Numbered from the stretch's first letter, positions 9,355 through 18,351 are shown. The stretch is 64,000 nt of DNA from Belliella buryatensis (GCF_900188245.1 NZ_FZOK01000002.1:1-64000); one strand, 5' to 3'. Notes: generated by a model from the sequence alone, not told the origin. Numbers and translations: made by a program.

Positions 9355-11103
9355 TTACTTTTTCCAACTTGTCTTTCCCCCTTTGGCAGAATCTACGGTG
9401 ATGCTGTAGTTGCCACCACCACTGACGATCCATCTCACTTTCACAGTGCCCATGCCTGGGATATTGGCTACTGAGAGTTTCTCAGGGCTGACTTTTTGCT
9501 CAGTCACTCTATTGAAATCTTCATTTTCTACAGTGAATCCAGCTACTACTTTTGCTCCAGAGATTGTCACATAATCAGGTCTTTCGATTTTGTATTTCAG
9601 ATCTTGGCTAGAGTGTGTAGGGATCAATCGCTCATTGTATATGGTTGCAGTGATTTCTTTCAATCCACCACCAAGGTCTTTTTCATTGACCTCTGTTACA
9701 CTAAGCTTAGGTGTATGGTAAGCATGAAGAATGGAGAAGGCTGCATTTCTATGTGCATCTTGTTCTAGCAAGAAGCCAGGATGCAATCTTCCGAAATTTT
9801 TCTTAAATCCACCGATCTCTACTTTTCCAAATTGCGGATGGTCGTATTCTTTCCAGTCTACGAAGGCATCACCGAAAGTTAAGTACTTATCTACTTTCAT
9901 TTGTTCGTCTTGATTGCCTCTACCAGCATTTTCATGGAAATACAGGTAAGAAGTCATCAATTCATTGGAGTATGTGAAAATTCCTCTACCTCCATAGAAC
10001 CAATCCAACTGTCCTCCAAATACAGAGTACAAGTCTTTGTATACTACCAAGTATCTGTATCCTGGCATGAATTCTTCACCTTTTTTTGCAATGGCATCAT
10101 AAATTCTAACATCAGTTGCATTGTAAGTTCCCAAATCTTCCTCAGCACCAGGACCTCTTAGGATCATGCCGCCATAATTATGGTAAGATTGTGCTGCTGC
10201 GATATTTGGATGCTTCATGATGAATTCCATTACGGCTCTATTTTCAGGCACTGTGAAAGGGTACCTCAAGGCGCCACTTTGTACATAATCTGGCTGCCAG
10301 TTCCAGCCCCAGTCTCTGTTCGGGTCATAGTAACCGATGCCATCGTCATTGACTCTACCGTCACCATCTCTATCTAGGCCTTCTTGACCGATCATTTCGT
10401 ATTCGCCTTTCTCATCGATTCCTACTCTGATCAATTTTCTAGGATCCATTGGGTCTTTGATCAAGTTGCCATAAGGAGACTTTCTGATCATTTGTGTGAT
10501 GCTGCCATCACCATCCAAATCGTCCATTGGGTCTTCGCCAAACTCACCGTCACCGTCATTATCAAATACCATCATCCCTGATCTTGGGGAACTTCCAGTA
10601 TTTGGCCCGGTCATGAAGTAATCATGGGCGTCAGGATTGATCGTAGGGGCAAAATAGAATGTCTTGTCTTTCAATAATTCTGTAATGAAGTCTAATTCTC
10701 CATACATTTCCATCAAGTACCAAGCTGTGTAAAGGGTGAACTCAGTACCTTGGATTTCATTGGAGTGGATGTTTCCATCGATCCACATAGCAGGCTTGTC
10801 TTCTGCTTTTCCAGCTTTGAAGTCTGTGACTGTCAGTACCCAGATGTCATTGCCTTCGTAAGATTTTCCGATACTTTCTAGCTTTACCAAATTAGGGTGT
10901 TTGGCTACCATGTCACGCATGATTTCCAAAAGTGCTTTGTTGGTATGGTACCTGTTCCAGGAAACCTGAACTTTTGGATTGTGCGGCGTACCGGCAGCAC
11001 GGAAGTAGCGTCCGTCAGCTACCTGAGCTTCGGAGACTTGAGTCGCTCCTAGGCACATTGCTGCGCCGAGGGCGGTTGTATATATCCAGTTTTTAATTTT
11101 CAT
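9355..11103 (-). CDS. Secreted M14-family zinc carboxypeptidase
   Basis: A 582-aa exported metallocarboxypeptidase. I start it at the ATG at 11103: the longer frame begins with GTG nine codons earlier and would spoil the signal peptide (residues 1-26, ending SEA). The M14 zinc site is complete: His113-x-x-Glu116 in GNIHSNEIQG and His308 in QSYHNYGG. The substrate-binding Asn-Arg pair is N262-R263 (DPNRDWG). Between the motifs are acidic DxDxDG loops (near residues 181, 196 and 245) that look like calcium-binding sites. It lies 105 bases downstream of a paralogue whose zinc site is destroyed. Confidence 0.92.
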   Translation of the reverse strand: MKIKNWIYTTALGAAMCLGATQVSEAQVADGRYFRAAGTPHNPKVQVSWNRYHTNKALLEIMRDMVAKHPNLVKLESIGKSYEGNDIWVLTVTDFKAGKAEDKPAMWIDGNIHSNEIQGTEFTLYTAWYLMEMYGELDFITELLKDKTFYFAPTINPDAHDYFMTGPNTGSSPRSGMMVFDNDGDGEFGEDPMDDLDGDGSITQMIRKSPYGNLIKDPMDPRKLIRVGIDEKGEYEMIGQEGLDRDGDGRVNDDGIGYYDPNRDWGWNWQPDYVQSGALRYPFTVPENRAVMEFIMKHPNIAAAQSYHNYGGMILRGPGAEEDLGTYNATDVRIYDAIAKKGEEFMPGYRYLVVYKDLYSVFGGQLDWFYGGRGIFTYSNELMTSYLYFHENAGRGNQDEQMKVDKYLTFGDAFVDWKEYDHPQFGKVEIGGFKKNFGRLHPGFLLEQDAHRNAAFSILHAYHTPKLSVTEVNEKDLGGGLKEITATIYNERLIPTHSSQDLKYKIERPDYVTISGAKVVAGFTVENEDFNRVTEQKVSPEKLSVANIPGMGTVKVRWIVSGGGNYSITVDSAKGGKTSWKK

Positions 11104-11208
11104 GTGTTTGTTATTTTTTTCAAAGGTCACATGGAATGCCTTTTCGAATTGGGTTCTATTTGTGAGAACTTACTTGTGTAGGCATTTCATTTAGCAGAAT
11201 TTCTATGA

Positions 11209-12825
11209 TTAGAGTTTTACATTCAAGGTTGCAAATCCGGCATGTGCTGCACCTGCCTTGATGTCTACACTACCGCTACCTCTAACTACCCAGCTGAGGG
11301 TTGTTTTCTCAAAAGCACCTACGCTTCTGATCAGTTGGATTTTTTCACCTGCTACAAGGTCTTTCTGATCCTTGGAGATATCGACTCTGATTTTTCTCAA
11401 CCATCTAGAGCGCTCTCCTAGTTGTGAATGCGTTGGTAGGGGTGAGTTATTGAAAAGATCAGCGGTAATTCTTGTTAAGCCATTGCTCAATTTTTCAGTT
11501 TTGACATTGTGAAACTCCAGCTTAGGCTGCATGTCTGCTAGCTTGAGTATAAAGTTCGTGTGCTCTTCTGCAATTTCAGCTACTTTGCTGAAAGGAGGGT
11601 TGTACATTACAAAAGGTTTGATACCTCCTACTTCGACTTTTTGTCCTGGAAGGTCTGGGTGATCGATGGCTGTCCAAGGGACAAAGACATCATTCATGCC
11701 TTCTTGTTCTGCCCAAGCAAGGAAGTTTGCTTCTGGGTTGCCCAATGGCTTACCATCTGCATCTTTTGCTTCAGGCGCCCACCATCCCGGGGTACCGAAG
11801 CTTAATCTACCAAAGTGGAAATATGCCCACTGGAAGAAGTCACCATCTGTACCTTGGTTGGTTTGGTTGTATGCTTTTTGAGTGATTGTTTCATTGTAAA
11901 TTCCAGATACCATGCTATTGATAGCTACATCCTTATCTAGCATGGAAGTTAGGATTCGCTTTCTGGCATCGGCTGGATTGTATTTCAATGGCGCTGAAAG
12001 ATTGTTTGCAGGACTGAAGGTCACGATGGAAAAAATGTTCCACTGATCAAACAAGTAATCCAACATGGCTCTTGTCTCAACTTGAGAAGCAGCAAAGTCA
12101 CCTGCCAAAGGCTGGAAGATTGGGAATTTGTAAGTCAATGATTTGTTGAAAGCGATACCTTCAGTCAGGTCTTCACCAAATTGACCATCCTTATCCTTGT
12201 CTCTACTTTCTGGGTAGATCATATAGCTTCCTTTTTGTCCTTTGCTACGATCTGCTTTGACCAAGATTCTTGGGTCTTTGTCAAGTGGCATGTAATCACC
12301 CATAGGGCTTTCTACACGCATCATGGTAATGACTCCATCTTTGTTGAGGTCTTCATATCCATCTTCGCTCACTTGACCATCTCTGTCATGGTCTACTTTG
12401 GCAGCATTACCCCTTCTTTCATACTTCAATGCAGCATGGTATTGCTCGTATGCATCAGGAGACATATTAGGGAAAATGTAAAAAGTAGTGTTGTCAAGCT
12501 TTGCGGAATGTTCTTTGACCAGTTTTTCAGCAAACTGCAAGGCTAGCTCAACGCTGAGTACATGAAAACCTTCAACCCCGCCTACTACAGCGATCCCAGG
12601 CTTATTGTCCATGTCGCCACGGCCCACTTTGAGTACCCAAATATCTTTTCCACCCTCTGTTTTGGTCAGAGAAGTGAGTTTGGCAGGGCTTCCGCTGCCA
12701 GAAAGGGCCTGAAGCCTTTGATTGACCTGACTCAGAGTTGGGTAATCACCCTGCGCCAGCGTGGTTGATGCTTGGGAAAATAAGAGTCCCGCACCAGCAA
12801 CCAACGACAGATAAATCTTCTTCAT
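11209..12825 (-). CDS. M14-like pseudo-carboxypeptidase, zinc site lost
   Basis: A 538-aa exported paralogue of the downstream M14 carboxypeptidase (signal peptide 1-24, ending LAQ). The fold markers align by eye, including DIWVLKV, FPNMSPDAY and the DxDxDG loops. The catalytic residues do not. The HxxE zinc motif is replaced by E85-G-F-H88 in the same place, the third zinc His is replaced by Ser271 (VTFSPANN against QSYHNYGG), and the Asn-Arg pair has become Asn227-Lys228. It is therefore unlikely to be an M14 peptidase. It could bind substrates, act as a partner of its active neighbour, or have gained another activity. The reading frame is intact, so it is not a decaying gene. Confidence 0.85.
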   Translation of the reverse strand: MKKIYLSLVAGAGLLFSQASTTLAQGDYPTLSQVNQRLQALSGSGSPAKLTSLTKTEGGKDIWVLKVGRGDMDNKPGIAVVGGVEGFHVLSVELALQFAEKLVKEHSAKLDNTTFYIFPNMSPDAYEQYHAALKYERRGNAAKVDHDRDGQVSEDGYEDLNKDGVITMMRVESPMGDYMPLDKDPRILVKADRSKGQKGSYMIYPESRDKDKDGQFGEDLTEGIAFNKSLTYKFPIFQPLAGDFAASQVETRAMLDYLFDQWNIFSIVTFSPANNLSAPLKYNPADARKRILTSMLDKDVAINSMVSGIYNETITQKAYNQTNQGTDGDFFQWAYFHFGRLSFGTPGWWAPEAKDADGKPLGNPEANFLAWAEQEGMNDVFVPWTAIDHPDLPGQKVEVGGIKPFVMYNPPFSKVAEIAEEHTNFILKLADMQPKLEFHNVKTEKLSNGLTRITADLFNNSPLPTHSQLGERSRWLRKIRVDISKDQKDLVAGEKIQLIRSVGAFEKTTLSWVVRGSGSVDIKAGAAHAGFATLNVKL

Positions 12826-13294
12826 AAAGTATAATTTGGTTTAGATTATTTGCCAGATGAAAATGTACTTGGCGCATCTATGTTACAAAAAATAATTAGC
12901 ATAATTAAACGCTCTGTGGCTTGTGTAAAAAGCGGTATTTTGAAAGGTGTTTTGGGTGGATGAGTGGGAGAGGAGATAGTTTCCCGAGGGATCGGGAGTT
13001 GATTGAGAGATTGGGGCTGGAAGGTTGGGAAGGTTGTAAAATTGAAGGTTATTGGGATTGTAAGATTTGAAAATTGGAAGATTAGGAGTAGAAATAGAGG
13101 TTGGAAAGTTAAAGGTTTTAAGGTTTTGTTTTGAGTTGGATGTTATGTTTTGGAATATAAAAGACCCTGTATTGGTCAGATTTCTGTAGAATTTAAAAAA
13201 GATCAACGCACAGATATTGTTAGGATTTGAAATGAAAACCTTAGGAGGGGTGGGTAAATTTCTTACATTGTTTGAAAGTAAGAAAAGGAACAAT
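12826..13294. other. Gene-free, purine-skewed spacer
   Basis: No gene is supported. From about 12940 to 13150 the plus strand is strikingly purine-rich and quasi-repetitive, built from variants of GGAAGGTTG, GATTGTAAGATT and GAAAATTGG. A translated minus-strand frame (12883-13293) reads as Asn/Pro/Phe-rich low complexity caused by this skew and is not a protein gene. No terminator or promoter is evident. Confidence 0.6.
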
Positions 13295-13861
13295 TTAAGA
13301 TTGTAGATTGGTTACCCAATTTTTGATCAGGGCTAGTCCGAATGCCGTCAGGTGGGCTTCAGGGTGGTATTGGATGCCTAAGATCGGGAGATTTTTGTGA
13401 GAAATGGCCATGATTTCAGCTTGATCAGTTTCTAGCAAACATTCCAATGAAGTTGGTAATTCCTTCAAAATCAAAGAGTGATAACGGGTCACTTCAAAGG
13501 TGTCCGGTAGACCAGTTAATACGAGGTGGTCAGCAACTTTTTTTACCTGATGAACCTTCCCGTGCACTGGGTGTAGCCCTTTTACTAATTGAGCGCCAAA
13601 GTATTCGCCTATGGCTTGGTGTCCCAAGCAGACGCCTAGGACGGGGAGTTTGTCATGGTAATAGTCTAAAACTTGCATTAGGTTGCCTGCCTTCTGAGGA
13701 GATTCGGGACCAGGGGAGAGGATTATAGCTTCATATTCTTCTATGATGATTTCAGCAAGTGGGACATCATTTCTGACGATTTTCAGATCCTTTCCCGTTT
13801 GTCTGATGTAATCCGCCAAGATGTATGCAAAAGAGTCGAAGTTGTCAATCAAGAGCAGCAT
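13295..13861 (-). CDS. pabA: Anthranilate/aminodeoxychorismate synthase glutaminase subunit
   Basis: A 188-aa class I glutamine amidotransferase that supplies ammonia to chorismate-using synthases (PABA for folate, or anthranilate for tryptophan). The oxyanion segment LSPGPESP is near residue 48, the nucleophile Cys78 is in GVCLGHQAIG, and the His166/Glu168 dyad is in QYHPEA. The N-terminal LLIDNFDSF is typical of TrpG/PabA. No synthase subunit is nearby, so PabA and TrpG cannot be told apart; outside a trp operon PabA is likelier. It overlaps cvpA by 17 bases. Confidence 0.88.
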   Translation of the reverse strand: MLLLIDNFDSFAYILADYIRQTGKDLKIVRNDVPLAEIIIEEYEAIILSPGPESPQKAGNLMQVLDYYHDKLPVLGVCLGHQAIGEYFGAQLVKGLHPVHGKVHQVKKVADHLVLTGLPDTFEVTRYHSLILKELPTSLECLLETDQAEIMAISHKNLPILGIQYHPEAHLTAFGLALIKNWVTNLQS

Positions 13862-14390
13862 CCTTGGCCGTGTTTACAAGTTTCTGAATAGATTCTACTG
13901 CTTCTTTGACGATGGGGGTATAAGCATCGAGTATGTTGATGGTAAATGGGGCTATGGGCTGTAAGAATGGGTACACCTTGGATTCAGAGATCCATGTTTC
14001 TGAAAGTTCAAATTCAAAAGAATTGGCTACCCAAAGCAGTAAACTCAAAATGAAACCAGTTTTGAGAATACCCAAAATGGCGCCAGCCACATTGTCCATA
14101 GAGCCAAGCATGGTGAGGTCTATGGTTTTTTTGACCAAATATGCCAAAGACCTGATACTGATGATCACGATCAGGAAGATGATCAAAAATGCCACAAAGG
14201 GCAACATAAAAGTAAGGTTTTCTACTTTATTAGCTAGTAGTTCTGCACCCCAATCCATCAACTGGAAAGCCAATAAAATGGCGAGAAAAAAGGCCACTAT
14301 AGAGATGATTCCGATAAAGAGACCTTGCTTGTACCCGCTATAGGTACCAATAGTCAATATTGCCAGAATGATGATGTCTAGAATGGCCAA
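13845..14390 (-). CDS. cvpA: CvpA-family inner-membrane protein (TTG start)
   Basis: A 181-aa membrane protein with four predicted hydrophobic segments (about residues 3-18, 24-45, 60-85 and 98-120). It matches the CvpA family, named for colicin V production in E. coli; the cellular role is poorly understood. The only plausible start is a TTG at 14390, two codons after the yqeY stop and in the same frame, so the two proteins would be fused if the stop were read through. The end overlaps pabA by 17 bases, indicating a yqeY-cvpA-pabA transcript. Confidence 0.85.
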   Translation of the reverse strand: MAILDIIILAILTIGTYSGYKQGLFIGIISIVAFFLAILLAFQLMDWGAELLANKVENLTFMLPFVAFLIIFLIVIISIRSLAYLVKKTIDLTMLGSMDNVAGAILGILKTGFILSLLLWVANSFEFELSETWISESKVYPFLQPIAPFTINILDAYTPIVKEAVESIQKLVNTAKDAALD

Positions 14391-14396
14391 ATTGAA

Positions 14397-14846
14397 TTAT
14401 GAAAGTAGAGATTTGACTTTGGCTGAAATGGCTTTGCCATCCGCTTTTCCAGCGAGCGACTTGGTAGCGGCTCCCATGACTTTTCCCATATCTTTAGGGC
14501 CTTCAGCACCTACCTCTGCGATGATCGCTTTCAGAGCTGCCTCAAGTTCTTCTTCTGTAAGCTGCTTTGGCAAAAATTCTGAGATGATTTCTAATTCAGC
14601 CATTTCAACAGCATAAAGGTCTTCTCTGCCTTGCTGCTGATAAATATCTGCTGAGTCCTTTCGTTGCTTGGCCGCTCTAGTCAAGAGCTTCAATTCTTCA
14701 TCTTCAGAGATGCTCCCAGCTGCTCCACCTTTGGTTTCTTCTAACATGATCAAGGATTTGATAGATCTCAGTGCACGCAATCTATCCTTGTCTTTAGCCA
14801 ACATGGCTTTTTTAATTTCACTTTCTACACTTAGCTTTAAACTCAT
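14397..14846 (-). CDS. yqeY: GatB/YqeY domain-containing protein
   Basis: A 149-aa cytoplasmic protein of the YqeY family, which shares the tRNA-binding tail domain of GatB. It has the family pattern: an N-terminal helical part with LRALRSIKS and a C-terminal helical bundle containing ISEFLPKQLTEEEL and GPKDMGKVMGA. Function is not settled; a role linked to tRNA amidation has been suggested for the family. It is the first gene of a probable three-gene operon and is divergent from pdxJ. A TAATTTTG element on the minus strand (14890-14883) could be its -7 site, but the -33 spacing is poor. Confidence 0.9.
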   Translation of the reverse strand: MSLKLSVESEIKKAMLAKDKDRLRALRSIKSLIMLEETKGGAAGSISEDEELKLLTRAAKQRKDSADIYQQQGREDLYAVEMAELEIISEFLPKQLTEEELEAALKAIIAEVGAEGPKDMGKVMGAATKSLAGKADGKAISAKVKSLLS

Positions 14847-14850
14847 TCCC

Positions 14851-14879
14851 TTGTTGTTTGTGTTATAGGTGTAAATTTG
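14851..14879 (+). promoter_or_regulatory. Bacteroidota-type promoter of pdxJ
   Basis: TTG (14851-14853) and TAAATTTG (14872-14879) are 18 bases apart and match the -33/-7 pattern. The predicted leader before the pdxJ ATG is about 20 bases. Confidence 0.7.
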
Positions 14880-14907
14880 TCACAAAATTATCTTTTAATC
14901 TAGGAAA

Positions 14908-15624
14908 ATGACCAAGTTAAGCGTAAATATTAACAAAATCGCTACCCTGAGAAACGCCAGAGGAGCCAATAACCCTAATGTAGTACAGGTGGCTATGGAT
15001 GCTGAGCGCTTTGGTGCTGAGGGGATCACGGTGCACCCAAGACCAGATGAAAGGCATATTCGCTATCAAGATGTATTGGACCTGAGTAAGGTAGTCACTA
15101 CGGAGTTCAATATAGAAGGCTATCCCGATCAGCGATTCATGGATTTGATCAAGACCGTCAAGCCAGCACAAGCTACTTTGGTACCAGATCCACCTAATGC
15201 CATTACTTCCAATTCTGGCTGGGATACCATTACCCATCAGGAATTTTTGAAAGATATAGTTGCAGAATTAAAAAGCTATGGCGCTAGAGTTTCTATTTTT
15301 ATCAACCCCGAGACAAAGTTTTTTGAACCAGCAAAGACTACAGGGACAGACCGTGTGGAACTCTACACAGAACCATACGCTGTACAATTTCATCAGGATA
15401 GGCAGGCTGCAATTAAACCTTATGTGGAGGTGGCAAATTTAGCCAGGGAATTAGGTTTGGGTTTGAATGCAGGTCATGATTTGGATTTACATAACTTGAA
15501 ATTCCTCAAAGGGAGCATTCCGTTCCTAGATGAAGTATCTATTGGTCATGCATTGATTTGCGATGCACTTTACTATGGTTTGGAGAATACCATTCAGATG
15601 TATAGGAGGCAGTTGGAGGTTTAA
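14908..15624 (+). CDS. pdxJ: Pyridoxine 5'-phosphate synthase
   Basis: PdxJ condenses 1-deoxyxylulose 5-phosphate with 3-amino-2-oxopropyl phosphate to make pyridoxine phosphate, the last step of the DXP-dependent vitamin B6 route. The 238-aa length and motifs fit: [13 protein letters not shown] at the N-terminus, [13 protein letters not shown] near residue 38, a [11 protein letters not shown] loop near 95, and the C-terminal [11 protein letters not shown] and VSIGHALI phosphate-binding segments. It is transcribed alone; its stop codon lies at the edge of the tandem-repeat region. Confidence 0.97.
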   Translation: MTKLSVNINKIATLRNARGANNPNVVQVAMDAERFGAEGITVHPRPDERHIRYQDVLDLSKVVTTEFNIEGYPDQRFMDLIKTVKPAQATLVPDPPNAITSNSGWDTITHQEFLKDIVAELKSYGARVSIFINPETKFFEPAKTTGTDRVELYTEPYAVQFHQDRQAAIKPYVEVANLARELGLGLNAGHDLDLHNLKFLKGSIPFLDEVSIGHALICDALYYGLENTIQMYRRQLEV

Positions 15625-15926
15625 ATGATATTGATGGGTACTTAGATATTAATTGATATTTGGATTTAAGTGAAGGGGGTGGAATAAAGTTGAAATAGGG
15701 TAGAAATAAGGTGGAAATATGGTAGAAATAAAGTTGAAATATGGTGGAAATAAAGTGGAAATAGGGGGGAGTTTTAAATGATATTGATGGATACTTAGAT
15801 ATTAATTGATATTTGGATTTAAGTGATGGGGGTGGAATAAAGTTGAAATAGGGTAGAAATAAGGTGGAAATATGGTAGAAATAGGGTTGAAATAAAGTAG
15901 AAATATGGTGGAGATAGGGGATTGAT
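15621..15926. repeat. 153-bp tandem duplication with nested 11-bp minisatellite
   Basis: Two head-to-tail units of 153 bases occupy 15621-15773 and 15774-15926. Their first ~105 bases differ at only two positions. Each unit contains seven tandem copies of an 11-bp motif, NNGTNGAAATA, at 15687-15763 and at 15840-15916. The first unit begins on the stop codon of pdxJ. Degenerate copies of the motif continue to about 15955. A minus-strand frame across it (15819-16121) translates as Tyr/Phe/Leu-rich low complexity and is not a gene. Confidence 0.9.
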
Positions 15927-16026
15927 GAGGTGGGGATAAAGTGGGAATATGCCTGTGGTGAAATATTTACAAATTAGTAGACTGATTGAGGGAAATTCTT
16001 GATGTTGAAATTTATTGGATAAGGAA

Positions 16027-16788
16027 ATGAAACTGAATTTTAGAAAAACTGGCTCAGGAGAGCCATTGATTATATTACACGGGCTTTTTGGATCGGCAGA
16101 TAATTGGTTTAGCATTGCCAAGGAGTTGGAGAAGGAGTTTACACTGTACTTGGTAGACCAAAGGAATCATGGAGACTCACCTCACAGCGAAGAATGGAAT
16201 TATAAAGTCATGGCTGAGGACCTTGCAGCATTGATGAAAGATGAAGGGATTGAAACGGCATACCTGATGGGGCATTCGATGGGTGGCAAGACTGTAATGA
16301 ATTTTGCGTTGCGGTATCCTGAGAAGGTTAAAAAGCTGATCGTAGCAGACATTGCGCCAAGATACTATCCCATTCATCACCAAACCATATTAGAAGGCCT
16401 TTCCTCCATCAATCTCCATGAAATCAAATCCCGAAAGGAAGCTGATGACCAATTGGCTCAGTATGTTGCTGAGGCAGGAATCAGGCAGTTTTTGCTCAAA
16501 AGTCTGGGCAGAAATAGTGCTGGAGACTTTATCTGGAAGATCAATCTTTCGGTGATTATAGATAAAATCGAAAACGTAGGAGAGGCTCTTGATTATGAAG
16601 GCAGTTTCGACAAACCAACACTTTTCATGGGTGGAGCCAATTCAAAATATATTCAAGAAAAAGACAAAAAAGACATTGACAGGTTCTTCCCTAATAATCA
16701 CCTGATCTACATCAAAAATGCAGGACACTGGCTTCATGCAGAACAGCCTCAAGCGGTGGTTGAGACAGTGAAAGCTTTTCTCAATTAA
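16027..16788 (+). CDS. Alpha/beta hydrolase
   Basis: A 253-aa cytoplasmic alpha/beta-hydrolase. I start it at the ATG at 16027, since the longer frame opens with TTG four codons earlier. The oxyanion segment is LHGLFGSADNW, the nucleophile elbow is GHSMGGK near residue 87, and the catalytic His lies in NAGHWLHAEQP near the C-terminus. The overall pattern resembles YbfF-type and AB-hydrolase esterases (the LFGSADNW element is typical). The natural substrate cannot be inferred. It stands alone after the minisatellite. Confidence 0.88.
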   Translation: MKLNFRKTGSGEPLIILHGLFGSADNWFSIAKELEKEFTLYLVDQRNHGDSPHSEEWNYKVMAEDLAALMKDEGIETAYLMGHSMGGKTVMNFALRYPEKVKKLIVADIAPRYYPIHHQTILEGLSSINLHEIKSRKEADDQLAQYVAEAGIRQFLLKSLGRNSAGDFIWKINLSVIIDKIENVGEALDYEGSFDKPTLFMGGANSKYIQEKDKKDIDRFFPNNHLIYIKNAGHWLHAEQPQAVVETVKAFLN

Positions 16789-16930
16789 GATTGGGATTAT
16801 CTGCGATGATGTCACAAACTAAACGGGAGGGAGGGGTTTAATGTGCATAATTCACTATTGTGATTTTAATGTGATCGAGTTTATTCCTATTTTGAAATAA
16901 AGTTTTGATCTATTTATTTCGCAAAATATT

Positions 16931-17004
<74 letters not shown>

Positions 17005-17013
17005 CAATTTTCA

Positions 17014-17045
17014 AAACACTGATGAAATAGCGTCGGTGTTTTTTT
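17014..17045 (+). terminator. Terminator of the tRNA-Pro gene
   Basis: AAACACTGAT (17014-17023) pairs with GTCGGTGTTT (17032-17041) with two G-U pairs and a run of seven T. It lies ten bases after the tRNA, so the tRNA is probably a single-gene transcript. Confidence 0.88.
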
Positions 17046-17157
17046 GATTTTATGGCTTTTTAAAAATAATGGCTTAAATTAAAAGCGCTGAATTAAGCGA
17101 TCAAAGCTGTTTTCAATATAGATTAATAAAAAATTTTATACCAAAACCCCACTCACT

Positions 17158-17436
17158 ATGTACATCAATCAAGAGTTTCAACATCCACCTGTCAATACTT
17201 CCGACTGGTTTTTGACTGTATTTATTGCCAACATTCCTGTTGTAGGTTTTATCATGCTGATTGTCTGGGCACTGGACAAGAATGGAAACCCGAGCAAAGC
17301 CAATTGGGCTAAAGCGAAGTTGATTTGGACGGCAATGGCAGTAGGGTTGGGCTTATTAATCCTCTTTATCGTAGGTTTCGGAGCGATATCAGGGTTTTTT
17401 GATAACTTTGATCCGAATGATTTTGATATAGCCTGA
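17158..17436 (+). CDS. Small two-helix membrane protein
   Basis: A 92-aa predicted inner-membrane protein with two hydrophobic helices (about residues 17-40 and 57-80) joined by a short polar loop containing DKNGNPSKANWAKA, and an acidic tail (DNFDPNDFDIA). I do not recognise a named family with certainty, though the loop pattern is one seen in small uncharacterised Bacteroidota membrane proteins. Its stop codon shares a base with the start codon of the HAD phosphatase (TGATG), implying translational coupling. Confidence 0.75.
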   Translation: MYINQEFQHPPVNTSDWFLTVFIANIPVVGFIMLIVWALDKNGNPSKANWAKAKLIWTAMAVGLGLLILFIVGFGAISGFFDNFDPNDFDIA

Positions 17437-18248
17437 TGCAGATTAAAGCGATTTGTACTGATATAGATGGTACATTATTGAATGGGGACAGGGTGCTGTC
17501 CCCAAGATTACTTCAAGCGATAGCGCGATTACCCAAAGATTTTCCAATTATTCTCGCTTCTTCTCGGATGCCTGATGCCATGCGGCATTTGCAGCAAGAT
17601 ATGGGACGCTTGGGCGAACCATTGATATGCTACAATGGGGGATTTGTGATTCACGACAGCTATCAAGAGGTCTTGGATGATGTGGCGATAGGGCTTGATC
17701 ATTGTGAAGCCTTGGTGAAAATAGCCAAGGGTACGCAGGTGCATGTGAGTCTTTATCAAGGAGAGGATTGGTACGAGCCTGCTTTTGATTACTGGGCGGA
17801 GCGGGAGGCTAGAAATACAAGAGTAGATCCCACCATTCAGCCCGCAGATCAAGTATTGGCCATGTGGAAAGCAAGGAGGAAAGGAGCGCACAAAGTCATG
17901 TGTATGGGACCTGCCGAAGAGATAGATTTTTTCTTTCAAAATGCCCAGCAACACCTTGGTGAGGACTTGCACCTCTACCGCTCCAAGGATACCTATATAG
18001 AAATCGCTCCCAAGTCTATTTCTAAAGCATCTGCACTGCAACTACTTCTAGAACGAAAATATGATATCGCAATAAGTGAAGTGATGGCTTTTGGGGACAA
18101 TTATAATGATATAGATATGCTCCAAGCTGTAGGGATGGGAGTTGCCGTAGGCAATGCCCGAGCGGAAGTCAAGGTAATTTCAGATCGAGTGACTTTGAGT
18201 AATAAAGAAGATGGGGTGGCGGTGATGATTGAGGAGGTGTTGCTATGA
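17436..18248 (+). CDS. Cof-type HAD-IIB family phosphatase
   Basis: A 270-aa cytoplasmic hydrolase. The nucleophile motif DIDGTLL contains Asp9 and Asp11. Motif II is in ILASSRMPDA, and motifs III/IV are SISKASAL with FGDNYNDIDML near the C-terminus. A C2B-type cap lies between. Members dephosphorylate sugar phosphates, flavin mononucleotide or pyridoxal phosphate; the substrate cannot be read from sequence. It is coupled to the upstream membrane-protein gene by the TGATG overlap. Confidence 0.9.
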   Translation: MQIKAICTDIDGTLLNGDRVLSPRLLQAIARLPKDFPIILASSRMPDAMRHLQQDMGRLGEPLICYNGGFVIHDSYQEVLDDVAIGLDHCEALVKIAKGTQVHVSLYQGEDWYEPAFDYWAEREARNTRVDPTIQPADQVLAMWKARRKGAHKVMCMGPAEEIDFFFQNAQQHLGEDLHLYRSKDTYIEIAPKSISKASALQLLLERKYDIAISEVMAFGDNYNDIDMLQAVGMGVAVGNARAEVKVISDRVTLSNKEDGVAVMIEEVLL

Positions 18249-18351
18249 AAATGCTCAACATTTTATCAATTTATATAATTGGTAGTTTTTTGTCAGTAAA
18301 TATTGAGAAATTGGAGAGAAAGTAAAATTTAATACTAACTCTGGTTTAGCG

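Noticed and set aside
12883-13293. A 136-residue minus-strand open frame
   Set aside because: It arises from the purine-skewed spacer and reads as Asn/Pro-rich low complexity without a domain or signal.
13845-14846. yqeY-cvpA as a single fused gene with an in-frame stop
   Set aside because: Both parts are complete, independent families, and the TAA is followed by a credible TTG start.
15819-16121. A 100-residue minus-strand open frame
   Set aside because: It translates the 11-bp minisatellite into Tyr/Phe/Leu-rich low complexity and has no homologue-like features.
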